This document shows positions 25,528 through 33,601 of a stretch of DNA of 64,000 nucleotides, in pieces; within the stretch, counting starts at the first letter, position 1; each line of letters opens with the position of its first letter. The translations under genes and the position numbers were made by a program. This DNA comes from Pseudomonadales bacterium (lineage in GTDB: Bacteria; Pseudomonadota; Gammaproteobacteria; Pseudomonadales; Halieaceae). The DNA lies in the NCBI GenBank assembly GCA_024234855.1, contig JACKNN010000003.1:62001-126000 (forward strand). The letters run 5' to 3'. The notes below the pieces were generated by a model. The model saw nothing but the letters and a program-made list of their open reading frames with translations, searched no databases and was not told the origin of the DNA.

Positions 25528-26630
25528 ATGCCGGCCTGGCTCAGCACCCCTACCACGGCCCGCAACTCCAGGCTCTGTTCGCCTCGCAACAGGGCGATGT
25601 CGACGGAATCGCCGGGGCGCAGCAGGGCGAAATGGTGCATGGTCAGCCTGCCGTCTTTCACCGGCTCGCCATTGATGTGGGTAATGAGATCGCCGGGCAG
25701 CACGCCGGCCTTGAGGGCGGGGCTGTTCGGTGCGACCTCCACTACCATCAGCGCCTGTCCGGTCTTGCCATCCGTGCGTCGAACCCCGATGGGTTCGACA
25801 CTGACTCCCAGCCAGCCGCGAATGACCTCGCCGTAGTCGATCAGGTCCTGCATAACGAAAACGGCCAGGTTGACCGGTATCGCCAGGCTGATGCCAATGC
25901 CGGTGGCATTGTTGTGGCCCTGGCTGTTGCCGGTGTAAATCAGCGTGTTGATTCCGAGCAGCCGACCGCGGGTGTCGACCAGCGCGCCGCCGGAATTGCC
26001 CAGGTGAATGATGGCGTCGGTCTGGATGTAGTCCTCGTAGGCATTGGGCTGCAGTCCATAGCGTCCCAGGGCGGAGACAATGCCCTGGGTTACCGAGTGG
26101 CCGAATCCCAGCGGGTTGCCGATGGCCAGCACCACGTCGCCGACCCTGGCGGCATTGGAATCGCCCAGTGTGATCGGCTGCAGGTCGGGCAGGTCTACCT
26201 TGAGTACGGCCAGGTCCGTGGCCGCGTCGGTGCCAACCACCGCCGCGCTGGCCGTACGGCCGTCATGCAGCAATACCTGGATGGCGTCCGCCCCGGCGAT
26301 GACGTGGTTATTCGTGAGGATATGGCCCGCGTCGGTCACGATGACCCCGGAACCCAGCGAGCGCTCAATGCGCTGGCCCGGTGACTGCGTACCAAAGCGC
26401 CGGAAATTGCGATCCTGCAGCAGCGGGTTGGGATTGGAGTTCACCAGCTTGGCCGTATAAATATTCACAACCGCCGGGCTGGCGCTGCGCACCGCGTTGG
26501 CGTAGCTGACCACCCCGGAATCGTAAGCGCCGCCACCGCCCGCTGCCGGCAATACCCAGCGATCGAGTATCAGCAGCGCCGCCAGCAGGCCGGCGATGGC
26601 GGGCCAGACCAGGAATTTCAGGCCCTGCAT
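25524..26630 (-). CDS. algW: Periplasmic S1C serine protease (AlgW/DegS-like)
   Basis: A 368-residue membrane-anchored HtrA-type protease that starts the envelope-stress cascade by cutting an anti-sigma factor. One N-terminal membrane helix (about 5-22) is followed by the trypsin-like domain with His109 (LTNNHV), Asp139 (ATDLAVL) and Ser213 (GNSGGAL). A single PDZ domain follows (about 265-355). One PDZ domain plus a membrane anchor indicates DegS/AlgW rather than DegP/MucD. The segment before the nucleophile reads IIHLGNSGG, while DegS has INHGNSGG and many relatives have INPGNSGG. It follows zapG, with no other gene between. Confidence 0.9.
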   Translation of the reverse strand: MQGLKFLVWPAIAGLLAALLILDRWVLPAAGGGGAYDSGVVSYANAVRSASPAVVNIYTAKLVNSNPNPLLQDRNFRRFGTQSPGQRIERSLGSGVIVTDAGHILTNNHVIAGADAIQVLLHDGRTASAAVVGTDAATDLAVLKVDLPDLQPITLGDSNAARVGDVVLAIGNPLGFGHSVTQGIVSALGRYGLQPNAYEDYIQTDAIIHLGNSGGALVDTRGRLLGINTLIYTGNSQGHNNATGIGISLAIPVNLAVFVMQDLIDYGEVIRGWLGVSVEPIGVRRTDGKTGQALMVVEVAPNSPALKAGVLPGDLITHINGEPVKDGRLTMHHFALLRPGDSVDIALLRGEQSLELRAVVGVLSQAGI

Positions 26631-26684
26631 CGGGGGCGCTTCGCGAGTTGCCTGTTCATCCGGGCGCGGCTGGCGATAGGCCGG

Positions 26685-27185
26685 TTATTCGGTCTCCGGG
26701 CCGGGCTTCTGCTCGAGGGTCTCAGCTTTGCTGGCCGACTTCTTGCGGTCGATGCCAAATTCCTCGTTGAGCATGCCCTTTTCCCCGGGGGATGTTTTCG
26801 GCGCGTAGTCCAGCGGTGGGCGGATGTCGGCGAGATGAGCGGGGATTTCGGAAGCATCGCGATGGCCATCGAGCAGCTCCAGCGACACCGGTCCCCGACC
26901 CTGGCACAGGGTGTTGGCCCCTTTTGCCAGGTGATTGTGCACATCGCGGTATCGTTCGGTCAGGCTGTTCAGCAGTTTGGCGGTGTCGCTGAAGTGCTCC
27001 ACCACCTCGTCTTCGTAGGCTTTCTTGTCCTGCAGCAGCTGGTCCAGTTTTAACTCGGCTTCGCGCTGGCGCCTGGCTGCACTCGAGGTCCGTCGCCCAA
27101 CCACCAGCCCCAGCCCCAGCCCCATTAACAGAAGTGCAACACCTACAATTATGACGATGTTCAGGCTGTATTGGGCAGGTTCCAC
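26685..27185 (-). CDS. zapG: Inner-membrane protein ZapG/YhcB (DUF1043)
   Basis: A 166-residue protein with one N-terminal membrane helix (about 8-30, VIIVGVALLLMGLGLGLVVGR). A coiled coil follows (about 35-90), containing the DUF1043 pattern YEDEVVEHFSDTAKLLNSLTERYRDVHNHLAKGA. YhcB/ZapG links envelope growth and division in E. coli. It is divergent from zapE and next to a DegS/AlgW gene, as in many gammaproteobacteria. The disordered tail has no recognised motif. Confidence 0.9.
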   Translation of the reverse strand: MEPAQYSLNIVIIVGVALLLMGLGLGLVVGRRTSSAARRQREAELKLDQLLQDKKAYEDEVVEHFSDTAKLLNSLTERYRDVHNHLAKGANTLCQGRGPVSLELLDGHRDASEIPAHLADIRPPLDYAPKTSPGEKGMLNEEFGIDRKKSASKAETLEQKPGPETE

Positions 27186-27280
27186 AGGCGAGTCCTCTTG
27201 CTACGGCGGTTATGGAGCCGCGCAGTATAACCCCATGCCTGCGCGACTGTAAGTACAACGGGGTAGGCGGACGGGTGTTT

Positions 27281-27362
27281 GCCCGCCCAGGCGGGCGTTG
27301 CCAAGTATCGGGCCCCTCGTTAAAGTGTGCCGCTCATCTGCCAACCTCTCGAGCCGGCACAC
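27281..27362 (+). repeat. Two inverted repeats in the zapE upstream region
   Basis: GCCCGCC-CA-GGCGGGC (27281-27296) is a tight 7-bp palindrome. GTGTGCCG (27325-27332) and CGGCACAC (27355-27362) form an 8-bp stem with a 22-nt loop that ends 17 nt before the zapE ATG. Both would lie in the zapE leader if transcription starts near the TATAAC at 27226-27231. Confidence 0.45.
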
Positions 27363-27379
27363 TGGATGCAACCACCCGT

Positions 27380-28480
27380 ATGACCACACCCTGGAAGCGC
27401 TACCAGGCCGACTTGCAGCGGGAGGATTTTTCCCACGATCCTGCCCAGGAGCAGGCCGTGACGCTACTGCAGGATCTGTACGAACGCCTGCTGGTGCGTC
27501 GTCGCGAGCGCAAAGGCGGCCTGCTCGGATGGTTCGAGCGGTTGCGCGGACGCCCGCGGGAGCCGGAGACCGGTCTCTACCTCTGGGGCGGGGTAGGGCG
27601 CGGCAAGACCTACCTGGTCGATACCTTCTACGACTGCCTGCCCTTCCAGCAAAAAATGCGCGTGCACTTTCACCGCTTCATGCGCAGGGTGCACGAGGAA
27701 CTGAAAGCCCTTGATGGCGAGAAAAACCCGCTCGAGAAAGTGGCGGACCGGCTGGCGGCCGAGGCCACAGTGCTGTGCTTTGATGAGTTTTATGTGAGCG
27801 ACATAGCCGATGCGATGATCCTGGGCGGCCTGATGGAGGCCCTCTTCGCGCGGGGCGTCTGCCTGGTGGCGACCTCCAATATCGAACCGCAGCGGCTTTA
27901 TGAGAATGGCTTGCAGCGGCAGCGATTCCTGCCGGCGATTGCGCTGGTGGAAAAATACACCCGGGTGGTCAACGTCGATGCCGGTATCGATTACCGCCTG
28001 CGCACGCTGCAGCAGGCGGAGTTGTACCACTACCCCCTGGATGCGGCGGCGGATGAGAGCCTGCGCGACAGCTTTGAGAAACTGGCCGCACTGCCCGGAC
28101 ATCACTGGGAGCGCATGGAGGTGAATGGCCGTTACATCACCTGCCGCTGCCGGGCGGACGATGTGGGCTGGTTTGACTTTGCGGAGCTCTGCGACGGCCC
28201 GCGCTCGCAAAATGACTATATTGAGCTCGCGAGGCTGTTCCATGCGGTACTGGTCTCGGGCGTGCCGGTGTTCGGGGCGGATACCGATGACCAGGCCAGG
28301 CGCTTTATCAACCTGGTGGACGAGTTCTACGATCGCAACGTCAAGCTGGTACTGGCCGCCGCCGGACCCCTGCTGTCGCTTTACGGGGGCGGGCGGTTGT
28401 CGTTTGAGTTCCAGCGGACCATTTCCCGCTTGCAAGAGATGCAGTCTTACGAGTACCTTGCACGGGAGCACAAGCCCTAG
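27380..28480 (+). CDS. zapE: Cell division ATPase ZapE (AFG1-like)
   Basis: A 366-residue AAA+-like P-loop ATPase of the AFG1 family that associates with the Z-ring. The Walker A is GGVGRGKT (70-77), the Walker B is TVLCFDEFYVSD, and the family motif RVHFHRFMRRVHEEL lies between them. The sensor region LVATSNIEPQRLYENGLQR is intact. ATG 27380 (MTTPWKRYQADL) matches homologues; the open frame continues 56 codons further upstream through the hairpin region and is rejected. It is followed by rplM-rpsI, the common order. Confidence 0.94.
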   Translation: MTTPWKRYQADLQREDFSHDPAQEQAVTLLQDLYERLLVRRRERKGGLLGWFERLRGRPREPETGLYLWGGVGRGKTYLVDTFYDCLPFQQKMRVHFHRFMRRVHEELKALDGEKNPLEKVADRLAAEATVLCFDEFYVSDIADAMILGGLMEALFARGVCLVATSNIEPQRLYENGLQRQRFLPAIALVEKYTRVVNVDAGIDYRLRTLQQAELYHYPLDAAADESLRDSFEKLAALPGHHWERMEVNGRYITCRCRADDVGWFDFAELCDGPRSQNDYIELARLFHAVLVSGVPVFGADTDDQARRFINLVDEFYDRNVKLVLAAAGPLLSLYGGGRLSFEFQRTISRLQEMQSYEYLAREHKP

Positions 28481-28623
28481 CGGGGTGCCGGGGCGCCCGG
28501 AACGGCACTGATTACACTCTCCCGCACCCGCCTGAGATCCTGCAGCACGTGGCCGGCGCTGAGCGCCGAACGATGGGCGACGGGCCCTGCGCCGGGTCGG
28601 GAATTTACCGTGGTTTTTTTTGC

Positions 28624-28652
28624 TTGAAATAGGCTCCTCCATTGATTAGTAT
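28624..28652 (+). promoter_or_regulatory. Candidate promoter for rplM-rpsI
   Basis: TTGAAA (28624-28629) and TAGTAT (28647-28652) are separated by 17 nt, giving a leader of about 35 nt before rplM. In E. coli the L13 leader is a site of autorepression; I see no clear structure here beyond short repeats. Confidence 0.45.
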
Positions 28653-28693
28653 TCGCGCTCTCGAAATTGGAGCCCTCCAAGAGGCTGTTATTC

Positions 28694-29122
28694 ATGAAAA
28701 CTTTTAGTGCCAAACCGGGCGAAATCAACCAGGACTGGTTCGTGGTAGACGCTGCCGACAAGACCCTGGGGCGCCTGGCCAGTGAAATCGCCCATCGCCT
28801 GCGCGGCAAGCACAAGCCCGAATACACCCCGCACGTCGATACCGGCGATTACATCGTCGTGATCAATGCGGAAAAAATTCGCGTAACCGGTGCCAAGGCG
28901 AAGGACAAGCTATATCATCACCACACGGGCTATCCCGGTGGTATCAAGTCAATCTCCTTTGAAAAACTGATCGACAAGGCGCCCGAGCGGGTGATCCAGG
29001 GGGCGGTTAAAGGCATGCTGCCGCGCAATCCGCTGGGTCGTGCCATGTTCAAGAAGCTGAAGGTCTATGCAGGCACCGAGCATCCGCATGCGGCACAGCA
29101 GCCGCAAGTTCTGAACGTCTAA
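28694..29122 (+). CDS. rplM: 50S ribosomal protein L13
   Basis: A 142-residue L13, the exact E. coli length, and an early assembly protein of the large subunit. The sequence MKTFSAKPGEINQDWFVVDA ... TLGRLASEIAHRLRGKHKPEYTPHVDTGDYIVVINA is unmistakable. It starts at ATG 28694 with AGAGG upstream. It forms the usual two-gene operon with rpsI, 12 bp away. Confidence 0.98.
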   Translation: MKTFSAKPGEINQDWFVVDAADKTLGRLASEIAHRLRGKHKPEYTPHVDTGDYIVVINAEKIRVTGAKAKDKLYHHHTGYPGGIKSISFEKLIDKAPERVIQGAVKGMLPRNPLGRAMFKKLKVYAGTEHPHAAQQPQVLNV

Positions 29123-29134
29123 CGGATATTATTT

Positions 29135-29527
29135 ATGTCAGCAACCCAATATTACGGCACCGGCCGCCGCAAAACCTCCACCGCCCGCGTTTTTATCAAG
29201 AATGGCGCCGGTACCATTACCGTCAACCAGCGCCCGCTGGATGTGTACTTTGGCCGGGAAGTGGCGCGCATGATCGTGCGTCAGCCGCTGGAACTCGTTG
29301 ATTTAAAAGACAAATTTGACATAAATGTCACCGTCCAGGGCGGCGGTAGCTTCGGCCAGGCGGGCGCCATAAGGCACGGTATCACCCGCGCGCTGATGGA
29401 ATACGACGAAACCTTGCGTTCACCGCTGCGCAGTGCTGGCTACGTGACCCGCGACGCGCGCGAAGTGGAGCGCAAGAAGGTCGGCCTGCGCAAGGCGCGC
29501 AAGCGTCCCCAGTACTCCAAGCGTTAA
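29135..29527 (+). CDS. rpsI: 30S ribosomal protein S9
   Basis: A 130-residue S9 whose basic tail (KARKRPQYSKR) reaches the P-site tRNA. The N-terminal QYYGTGRRKTSTARVF and the GGGSFGQAGAIRHGITRAL segment are typical. It is followed by a strong intrinsic terminator. Confidence 0.98.
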   Translation: MSATQYYGTGRRKTSTARVFIKNGAGTITVNQRPLDVYFGREVARMIVRQPLELVDLKDKFDINVTVQGGGSFGQAGAIRHGITRALMEYDETLRSPLRSAGYVTRDAREVERKKVGLRKARKRPQYSKR

Positions 29528-29573
29528 GCTGCGGGACGTCCCGCGTATGGCGGGAATCTCGGGAGATCCGGAA

Positions 29574-29608
29574 GCGCCCGGCTGCGTCTGCAGCCCGGGC
29601 GTTTTTTT
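29574..29608 (+). terminator. Rho-independent terminator after rpsI
   Basis: CGCCCGG plus CTGC (29576-29586) pair with GCAG plus CCGGGCG (29591-29601), with one bulged C, and eight T residues follow (29602-29609). This is a classic terminator ending rplM-rpsI. Confidence 0.9.
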
Positions 29609-29622
29609 TATCCCGCAGGGCC

Positions 29623-29651
29623 GAAAACCCTTTGAAGTAAAAGGGGTTTTC
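29623..29651. repeat. Inverted repeat between rpsI terminator and petA
   Basis: GAAAACCCTTT (29623-29633) and AAAGGGGTTTTC (29640-29651) can pair with one bulge. It lies just after the rpsI terminator and about 105 bp before petA. The A/T-rich flanks make it look like a weak reverse-direction terminator or a protein-binding site; the role is unknown. Confidence 0.4.
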
Positions 29652-29757
29652 CTTGTAAGAACTGGGCAAAATCATTACCATTTGGGCCTTTTTTGGGAAG
29701 AGCTGAACCGATGGCGTGGACGCAGCTGTACAGGGGCGGGCAATCAGGAGATAAAGC

Positions 29758-30354
29758 ATGAGTAGCGATGGCATAAACTCCGGCAGGAGAAAATTCCTGA
29801 CGGCGGCCACCAGCGTTGTGGGTGTCGCCGGCGCGGTGGGAATTGCAGTGCCTTTTGTGGGGTCCTGGAACCCTTCAGCCAGGGCCAAGGCGGCTGGCGC
29901 ACCGGTCAAGGCCGATATCAGCAAGCTTGAGCCCGGCCAGATGGTGGTCGTGGAGTGGCGCGGAAAGCCGGTTTACGTGGTCAACCGCACTGATGCCCAA
30001 CTGGAAGAACTGCCCAACCTGAACGGCCTGCTCAAGGATCCGGACTCCCTGATTTCTGAACAACCCGCCTATATCAAGGGGATTGACCGTTCCATCCAGC
30101 CCAACCTGCTGGTGGTCGTCGGACTGTGCACCCACCTCGGTTGCGCTCCCAAGTTCCGGCCCGAGGTCGGCGCCGCGGACCTCGGCGGCAAGGATTGGCA
30201 GGGCGGCTTCTTCTGCCCCTGTCACGGCTCCAAATTCGACCTGTCCGGTCGCGTCTATTCTGGCGTGCCGGCGTCTTCCAACCTGGTCGTTCCCCCCTAT
30301 ACCTTCGAGGGTGACGATGTCCTTGTGATTGGCGTGGATTGGGAGGCTGCCTGA
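29758..30354 (+). CDS. petA: Ubiquinol-cytochrome c reductase Rieske iron-sulphur subunit
   Basis: A 198-residue Rieske protein of the bc1 complex. The N-terminus SGRRKFLTAATSVVGVAGAVG combines a twin-arginine-type RRKFL motif with the membrane anchor. The [2Fe-2S] ligands are C124-T-H126 with C129 in CTHLGCAP, and C153-P-C155-H156 in CPCHGSKFD; C129 and C155 form the stabilising disulphide. The stop overlaps the petBC start by one base (TGATG). Confidence 0.97.
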   Translation: MSSDGINSGRRKFLTAATSVVGVAGAVGIAVPFVGSWNPSARAKAAGAPVKADISKLEPGQMVVVEWRGKPVYVVNRTDAQLEELPNLNGLLKDPDSLISEQPAYIKGIDRSIQPNLLVVVGLCTHLGCAPKFRPEVGAADLGGKDWQGGFFCPCHGSKFDLSGRVYSGVPASSNLVVPPYTFEGDDVLVIGVDWEAA

Positions 30355-32393
30355 TGATTAATATGCTTATTGGATTGCGCGATTGGGTCGATGCCCGCCT
30401 GCCTATCATGCGGGCCTGGAACACCCACATGGCGAAGTACTACGCCCCCAAGAACTTCAACTTCTGGTATTTCTTCGGGGTGCTCTCGCTGCTGGTGCTG
30501 GTCAACCAGTTGTTGACGGGTATCTGGCTCACCATGAGTTATAACCCCAGCCAGGAGGGCGCCTTCGCCTCCGTTGAGTACATCATGCGCGATGTCGATT
30601 TCGGCTGGATCCTGCGCTATATGCACTCGACCGGCGCCTCGGCGTTTTTTATCGTGGTCTACCTGCACATGTTCCGTGCGCTGTTGTACGGCTCATACAA
30701 GAAGCCGCGGGAGCTGATCTGGATCTTTGGCATGCTGATCTTCGTCGCCCTGATGGCTGAGGCCTTCGTGGGCTATGTTCTGCCCTGGGGCCAGATGTCC
30801 TACTGGGGTGCGCAGGTGATTATCTCGCTGTTCGGCGCCATCCCGGTGGTCGGTGAGGACCTGGTCACCTGGATTCGCGGCGACTTCCTGATATCGGGGG
30901 TGACCCTCAATCGCTTTTTTGCCCTGCACGTGGTGGCCCTGCCCATCGTTCTGCTGGCGCTGGTGGTGTTGCACCTGCTGGCGTTGCACGAGGTGGGTTC
31001 CAACAACCCCGACGGCGTGGAAATCAAAAAAACCAAGGGGCCGGATGGCATCCCGCTGGACGGTATTGCCTTTCATCCCTATTACACGGTGCACGACCTG
31101 CAGGCGGTAGGGGTGTTCCTGTTTATCTTCTGCGGCATCATTTTCTTCCTGCCGGAGATGGGGGGCTATTTCCTGGAATTCGCCAATTTCGAGGAGGCCA
31201 ACTCCCTGAAGACGCCGGCGCACATCGCCCCGGTCTGGTACTTCACCCCGTTCTACTCGGTGCTGCGAGCGGTGCCTGACAAGTTCTGGGGCTTCATCGC
31301 CTTTGCGGCTTCGGTAGCCATACCGTTCATGCTGCCCTGGCTGGATCGCAGCCCGGTCAACTCCTGGCGCTACCGCGGCAATATCACCAAGGTGATGCTG
31401 GTGCTGTTCACGGCCTCTTTCCTGATCCTGGGTGTACTTGGGGTGAAGGCGCCGACGCCGTCCCGCACCGCTCTTGCGCAGATATGCTCCATTTTTTACT
31501 TCGCCTTTTTCCTGTTGATGCCGATCTGGAGTTCACTGGACAAAACCAAGCCGGTGCCCAAGCGCGTCACCATGGACGGTGGTATCGGTGTCTGGGGCAG
31601 CCTGGCGGGCCTCGCGCTGATCCTCGCGTTGACGATCCTGCCGCTCAAGGCGGTGGGGTCGGAGGCGGAGTTCAACTGCGGCAGCATGCCCTGTGACGAG
31701 ATGGCGGTTAATCCTCACGATAAAGCATCGCTGCAAAGCGGCGCCAAGCTGTATATGAACTACTGCATGGGCTGTCACTCCCTGAAGTATGGACGCTATA
31801 ACCGGGTGGCCACTGACCTTGGCATTCCGGAAGACCTGTTCATGGCCAACCTGGTGTTCAACCCCAACACCCGGTTTGCCTCGCTGATGGATAATTCGAT
31901 GGATGACGCCACCGCCAAGCTGTGGTTCGGCGCCACCCCGCCGGACCTGACCCTGGTGTCGCGCGCGCGCCAGCCGGAGTGGCTCTATACCTATCTGCGC
32001 ACCTTCTACAAGGACCCCTCCCGGCCGTACGGGGTGAACAATAAGGTATTCAAGGATGTGGGTATGCCGCATGTGCTGCTGGAGTTGCAGGGTATGCAGG
32101 AGTGCGCCATGGGCCCGGTCATGGCACACAACGGCGGCGTCAAGCGCGATCCCCTCACCGGCGAGGATATCCTTGAGGACCCCTGCGGCCGTTTCAGCAT
32201 CGGCAAGGCAGGGCTGATGACCCCGGAAGAGTTCGATGGCGCGGTCTATGACCTGGTCAACTTCCTGGCCTACATGGGTGAGCCCATGGCGGCGGATCGC
32301 CAGCGAATAGGCACCTATGTGCTGCTGTTCATTGCACTGTTTTTCGTATTTGCATGGTTGCTGAACAGGGAATACTGGAAAGACGTACACTGA
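30354..32393 (+). CDS. petBC: Fused cytochrome b / cytochrome c1 of the bc1 complex
   Basis: One 679-residue open frame joins both membrane subunits. Residues 1-about 400 are cytochrome b, with heme-ligand pairs His91/His105 and His192/His207, the Qo-site segment around GGYFLEF and eight membrane helices. A hydrophobic stretch at about 412-432 (SLAGLALILALTILPL) then leads, like an internal signal, into cytochrome c1 with heme motif C471-M-G-C-H475, ligand Met571 in VGMPHVLLELQG and a C-terminal anchor (about 655-672). Extra Cys pairs (FNCGSMPC; ECAMG/DPCGRF) flank the c1 core. No stop, frameshift or ribosome site separates the halves. Fused precursors cleaved into b and c1 are known from Bradyrhizobium FbcH; cleavage after the internal signal is inferred here. 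Confidence 0.95.
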   Translation: MINMLIGLRDWVDARLPIMRAWNTHMAKYYAPKNFNFWYFFGVLSLLVLVNQLLTGIWLTMSYNPSQEGAFASVEYIMRDVDFGWILRYMHSTGASAFFIVVYLHMFRALLYGSYKKPRELIWIFGMLIFVALMAEAFVGYVLPWGQMSYWGAQVIISLFGAIPVVGEDLVTWIRGDFLISGVTLNRFFALHVVALPIVLLALVVLHLLALHEVGSNNPDGVEIKKTKGPDGIPLDGIAFHPYYTVHDLQAVGVFLFIFCGIIFFLPEMGGYFLEFANFEEANSLKTPAHIAPVWYFTPFYSVLRAVPDKFWGFIAFAASVAIPFMLPWLDRSPVNSWRYRGNITKVMLVLFTASFLILGVLGVKAPTPSRTALAQICSIFYFAFFLLMPIWSSLDKTKPVPKRVTMDGGIGVWGSLAGLALILALTILPLKAVGSEAEFNCGSMPCDEMAVNPHDKASLQSGAKLYMNYCMGCHSLKYGRYNRVATDLGIPEDLFMANLVFNPNTRFASLMDNSMDDATAKLWFGATPPDLTLVSRARQPEWLYTYLRTFYKDPSRPYGVNNKVFKDVGMPHVLLELQGMQECAMGPVMAHNGGVKRDPLTGEDILEDPCGRFSIGKAGLMTPEEFDGAVYDLVNFLAYMGEPMAADRQRIGTYVLLFIALFFVFAWLLNREYWKDVH

Positions 32394-32413
32394 TCCGCCG
32401 GATCCATTGCTGC

Positions 32414-32443
32414 AGCGCGGCAGCTTGCCGCGCTACGTCGTTT
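32414..32443 (+). terminator. Hairpin terminator candidate after petBC
   Basis: AGCGCGGCA (32414-32422) and TGCCGCGCT (32426-32434) form a perfect 9-bp stem with a 3-nt loop. TTTT occurs six bases later (32440-32443). The stem is strong but the T-run is short and offset, so partial read-through into sspA is likely. Confidence 0.55.
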
Positions 32444-32472
32444 TACCCAAGAAATCACTGAGGAATTCCCCG

Positions 32473-33105
32473 ATGGGTGTTGTGGCAAAGCGGTCTTCAA
32501 TGACCTTTTTCTCCGATAACACGAGCCAGTACAGTCACCGAGTTCGCATCGTCCTGGCGGAGAAAGGCGTTACCGTTGACCTGATCGAGGCAGATGCGGC
32601 CCACCCTCCGGCGGAACTGGCAGACCTCAACCCCTATAACAGCCTGCCGACCCTGGTGGACCGGGAACTGGTGCTGTACGAATCCAAGGTGATGATGGAG
32701 TACCTGGACGAGCGGTTTCCGCACCCGCCACTGCTGCCGGTGTACCCTGTGGCCAGGGCGGAAAGCCGGCTGTACATCCACCGGATCGAGAAAGACTGGT
32801 GCAGCCTGGTGGATTCGATCCTGCATTCGCGCAGTGACAACGTGGTGAAGAAGTCCGTCAAGGAGTTGCGCGAAAGTATCACGGGTATAGCGCCGATTTT
32901 CGCCGAGAAACCCTATTTCATGAGTGAAGAGTTTACCCTCGTGGATTGCTGCCTGGCACCGATCCTGTGGCGCCTGCCCTCGCTGGGCGTCGATATTCGC
33001 TCCAGCAAGCAGACCAAGCCGTTGCTGGCGTACATGGACTCCCTGTTTGGCCGGGATTCCTTCCAGGAAAGCCTCACCGAGCAGGAACGGGAAATGCGCC
33101 TGTAA
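32473..33105 (+). CDS. sspA: Stringent starvation protein A
   Basis: A 210-residue glutathione-transferase-fold protein that binds RNA polymerase and reshapes stationary-phase transcription. The N-terminal thioredoxin-like part (MTFFSDNTSQYSHRVRIVLAEKG) and the C-terminal helical domain with FMSEEFTLVDCCLAPILWRLP are as in SspA. ATG 32473 has GAGGAAT upstream. It is followed at once by sspB, the conserved pair. Confidence 0.95.
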   Translation: MGVVAKRSSMTFFSDNTSQYSHRVRIVLAEKGVTVDLIEADAAHPPAELADLNPYNSLPTLVDRELVLYESKVMMEYLDERFPHPPLLPVYPVARAESRLYIHRIEKDWCSLVDSILHSRSDNVVKKSVKELRESITGIAPIFAEKPYFMSEEFTLVDCCLAPILWRLPSLGVDIRSSKQTKPLLAYMDSLFGRDSFQESLTEQEREMRL

Positions 33106-33133
33106 GGCGCGCTCTGCCGGACAGGGATACCCA

Positions 33134-33520
33134 ATGACGCCCAGCCGTCCCTATATCATGCGCGCACTGTACGAGTGGATCGTCGATAACGATTGCACTC
33201 CCTATGTGCTGGTCGATGCCTCTGTCGCCGACGTGATGGTGCCGCAGCAATTCGTCAAGGACGGGCAGATAGTGCTCAACATTTCGCCGGGCGCCGTGAT
33301 GGACCTGAATATCGGCAACGAGGCGATGGCCTTCAACGGCCGATTCGGCGGTGTGGCTACCGATATCTACGTGCCTATCGCCGCGGTGGTTGGCATATAC
33401 GCCCGCGAGAATGGCCAGGGCATGGTTTTTGAGCCGGAGGACTCCACCGGGCCGCCGGACGAGCCGCCGCCGGACCCGATCAAGCCCGAGGGGCGTCCCT
33501 CCCTCAAGATCGTCAAGTAG
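33134..33520 (+). CDS. sspB: ClpXP specificity-enhancing factor SspB
   Basis: A 128-residue adaptor that delivers ssrA-tagged proteins to ClpXP. The dimeric binding domain (SRPYIMRALYEWIVDNDCTPYVLVDA ... VLNISPGAVMDLNIGNEAMAFNGRFGG) is complete. After an acidic proline-rich linker, the ClpX-tethering tail RPSLKIVK ends the protein. ATG 33134 has AGGGA upstream; the much longer open frame upstream overlaps sspA and is rejected. Confidence 0.95.
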   Translation: MTPSRPYIMRALYEWIVDNDCTPYVLVDASVADVMVPQQFVKDGQIVLNISPGAVMDLNIGNEAMAFNGRFGGVATDIYVPIAAVVGIYARENGQGMVFEPEDSTGPPDEPPPDPIKPEGRPSLKIVK

Positions 33521-33601
33521 CGGGCCGCCCGCTCCCCAGCCTGCTGGCGAGCACCGCTACCCGGACGGACGGCGCGGCGGGCTTCCGGCCCCAGCCGCGT
33601 G

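Noticed and set aside
27212..27379. Possible small cysteine-containing protein or longer zapE start
   Set aside because: Three cysteines give a hint of a motif, but no family pattern fits, no ribosome site is present, and the region holds two inverted repeats.
28560..28620. Terminator before rplM (run of eight T residues)
   Set aside because: The preceding sequence gives no clean stem; the T-run more likely belongs to the upstream part of the rplM promoter.
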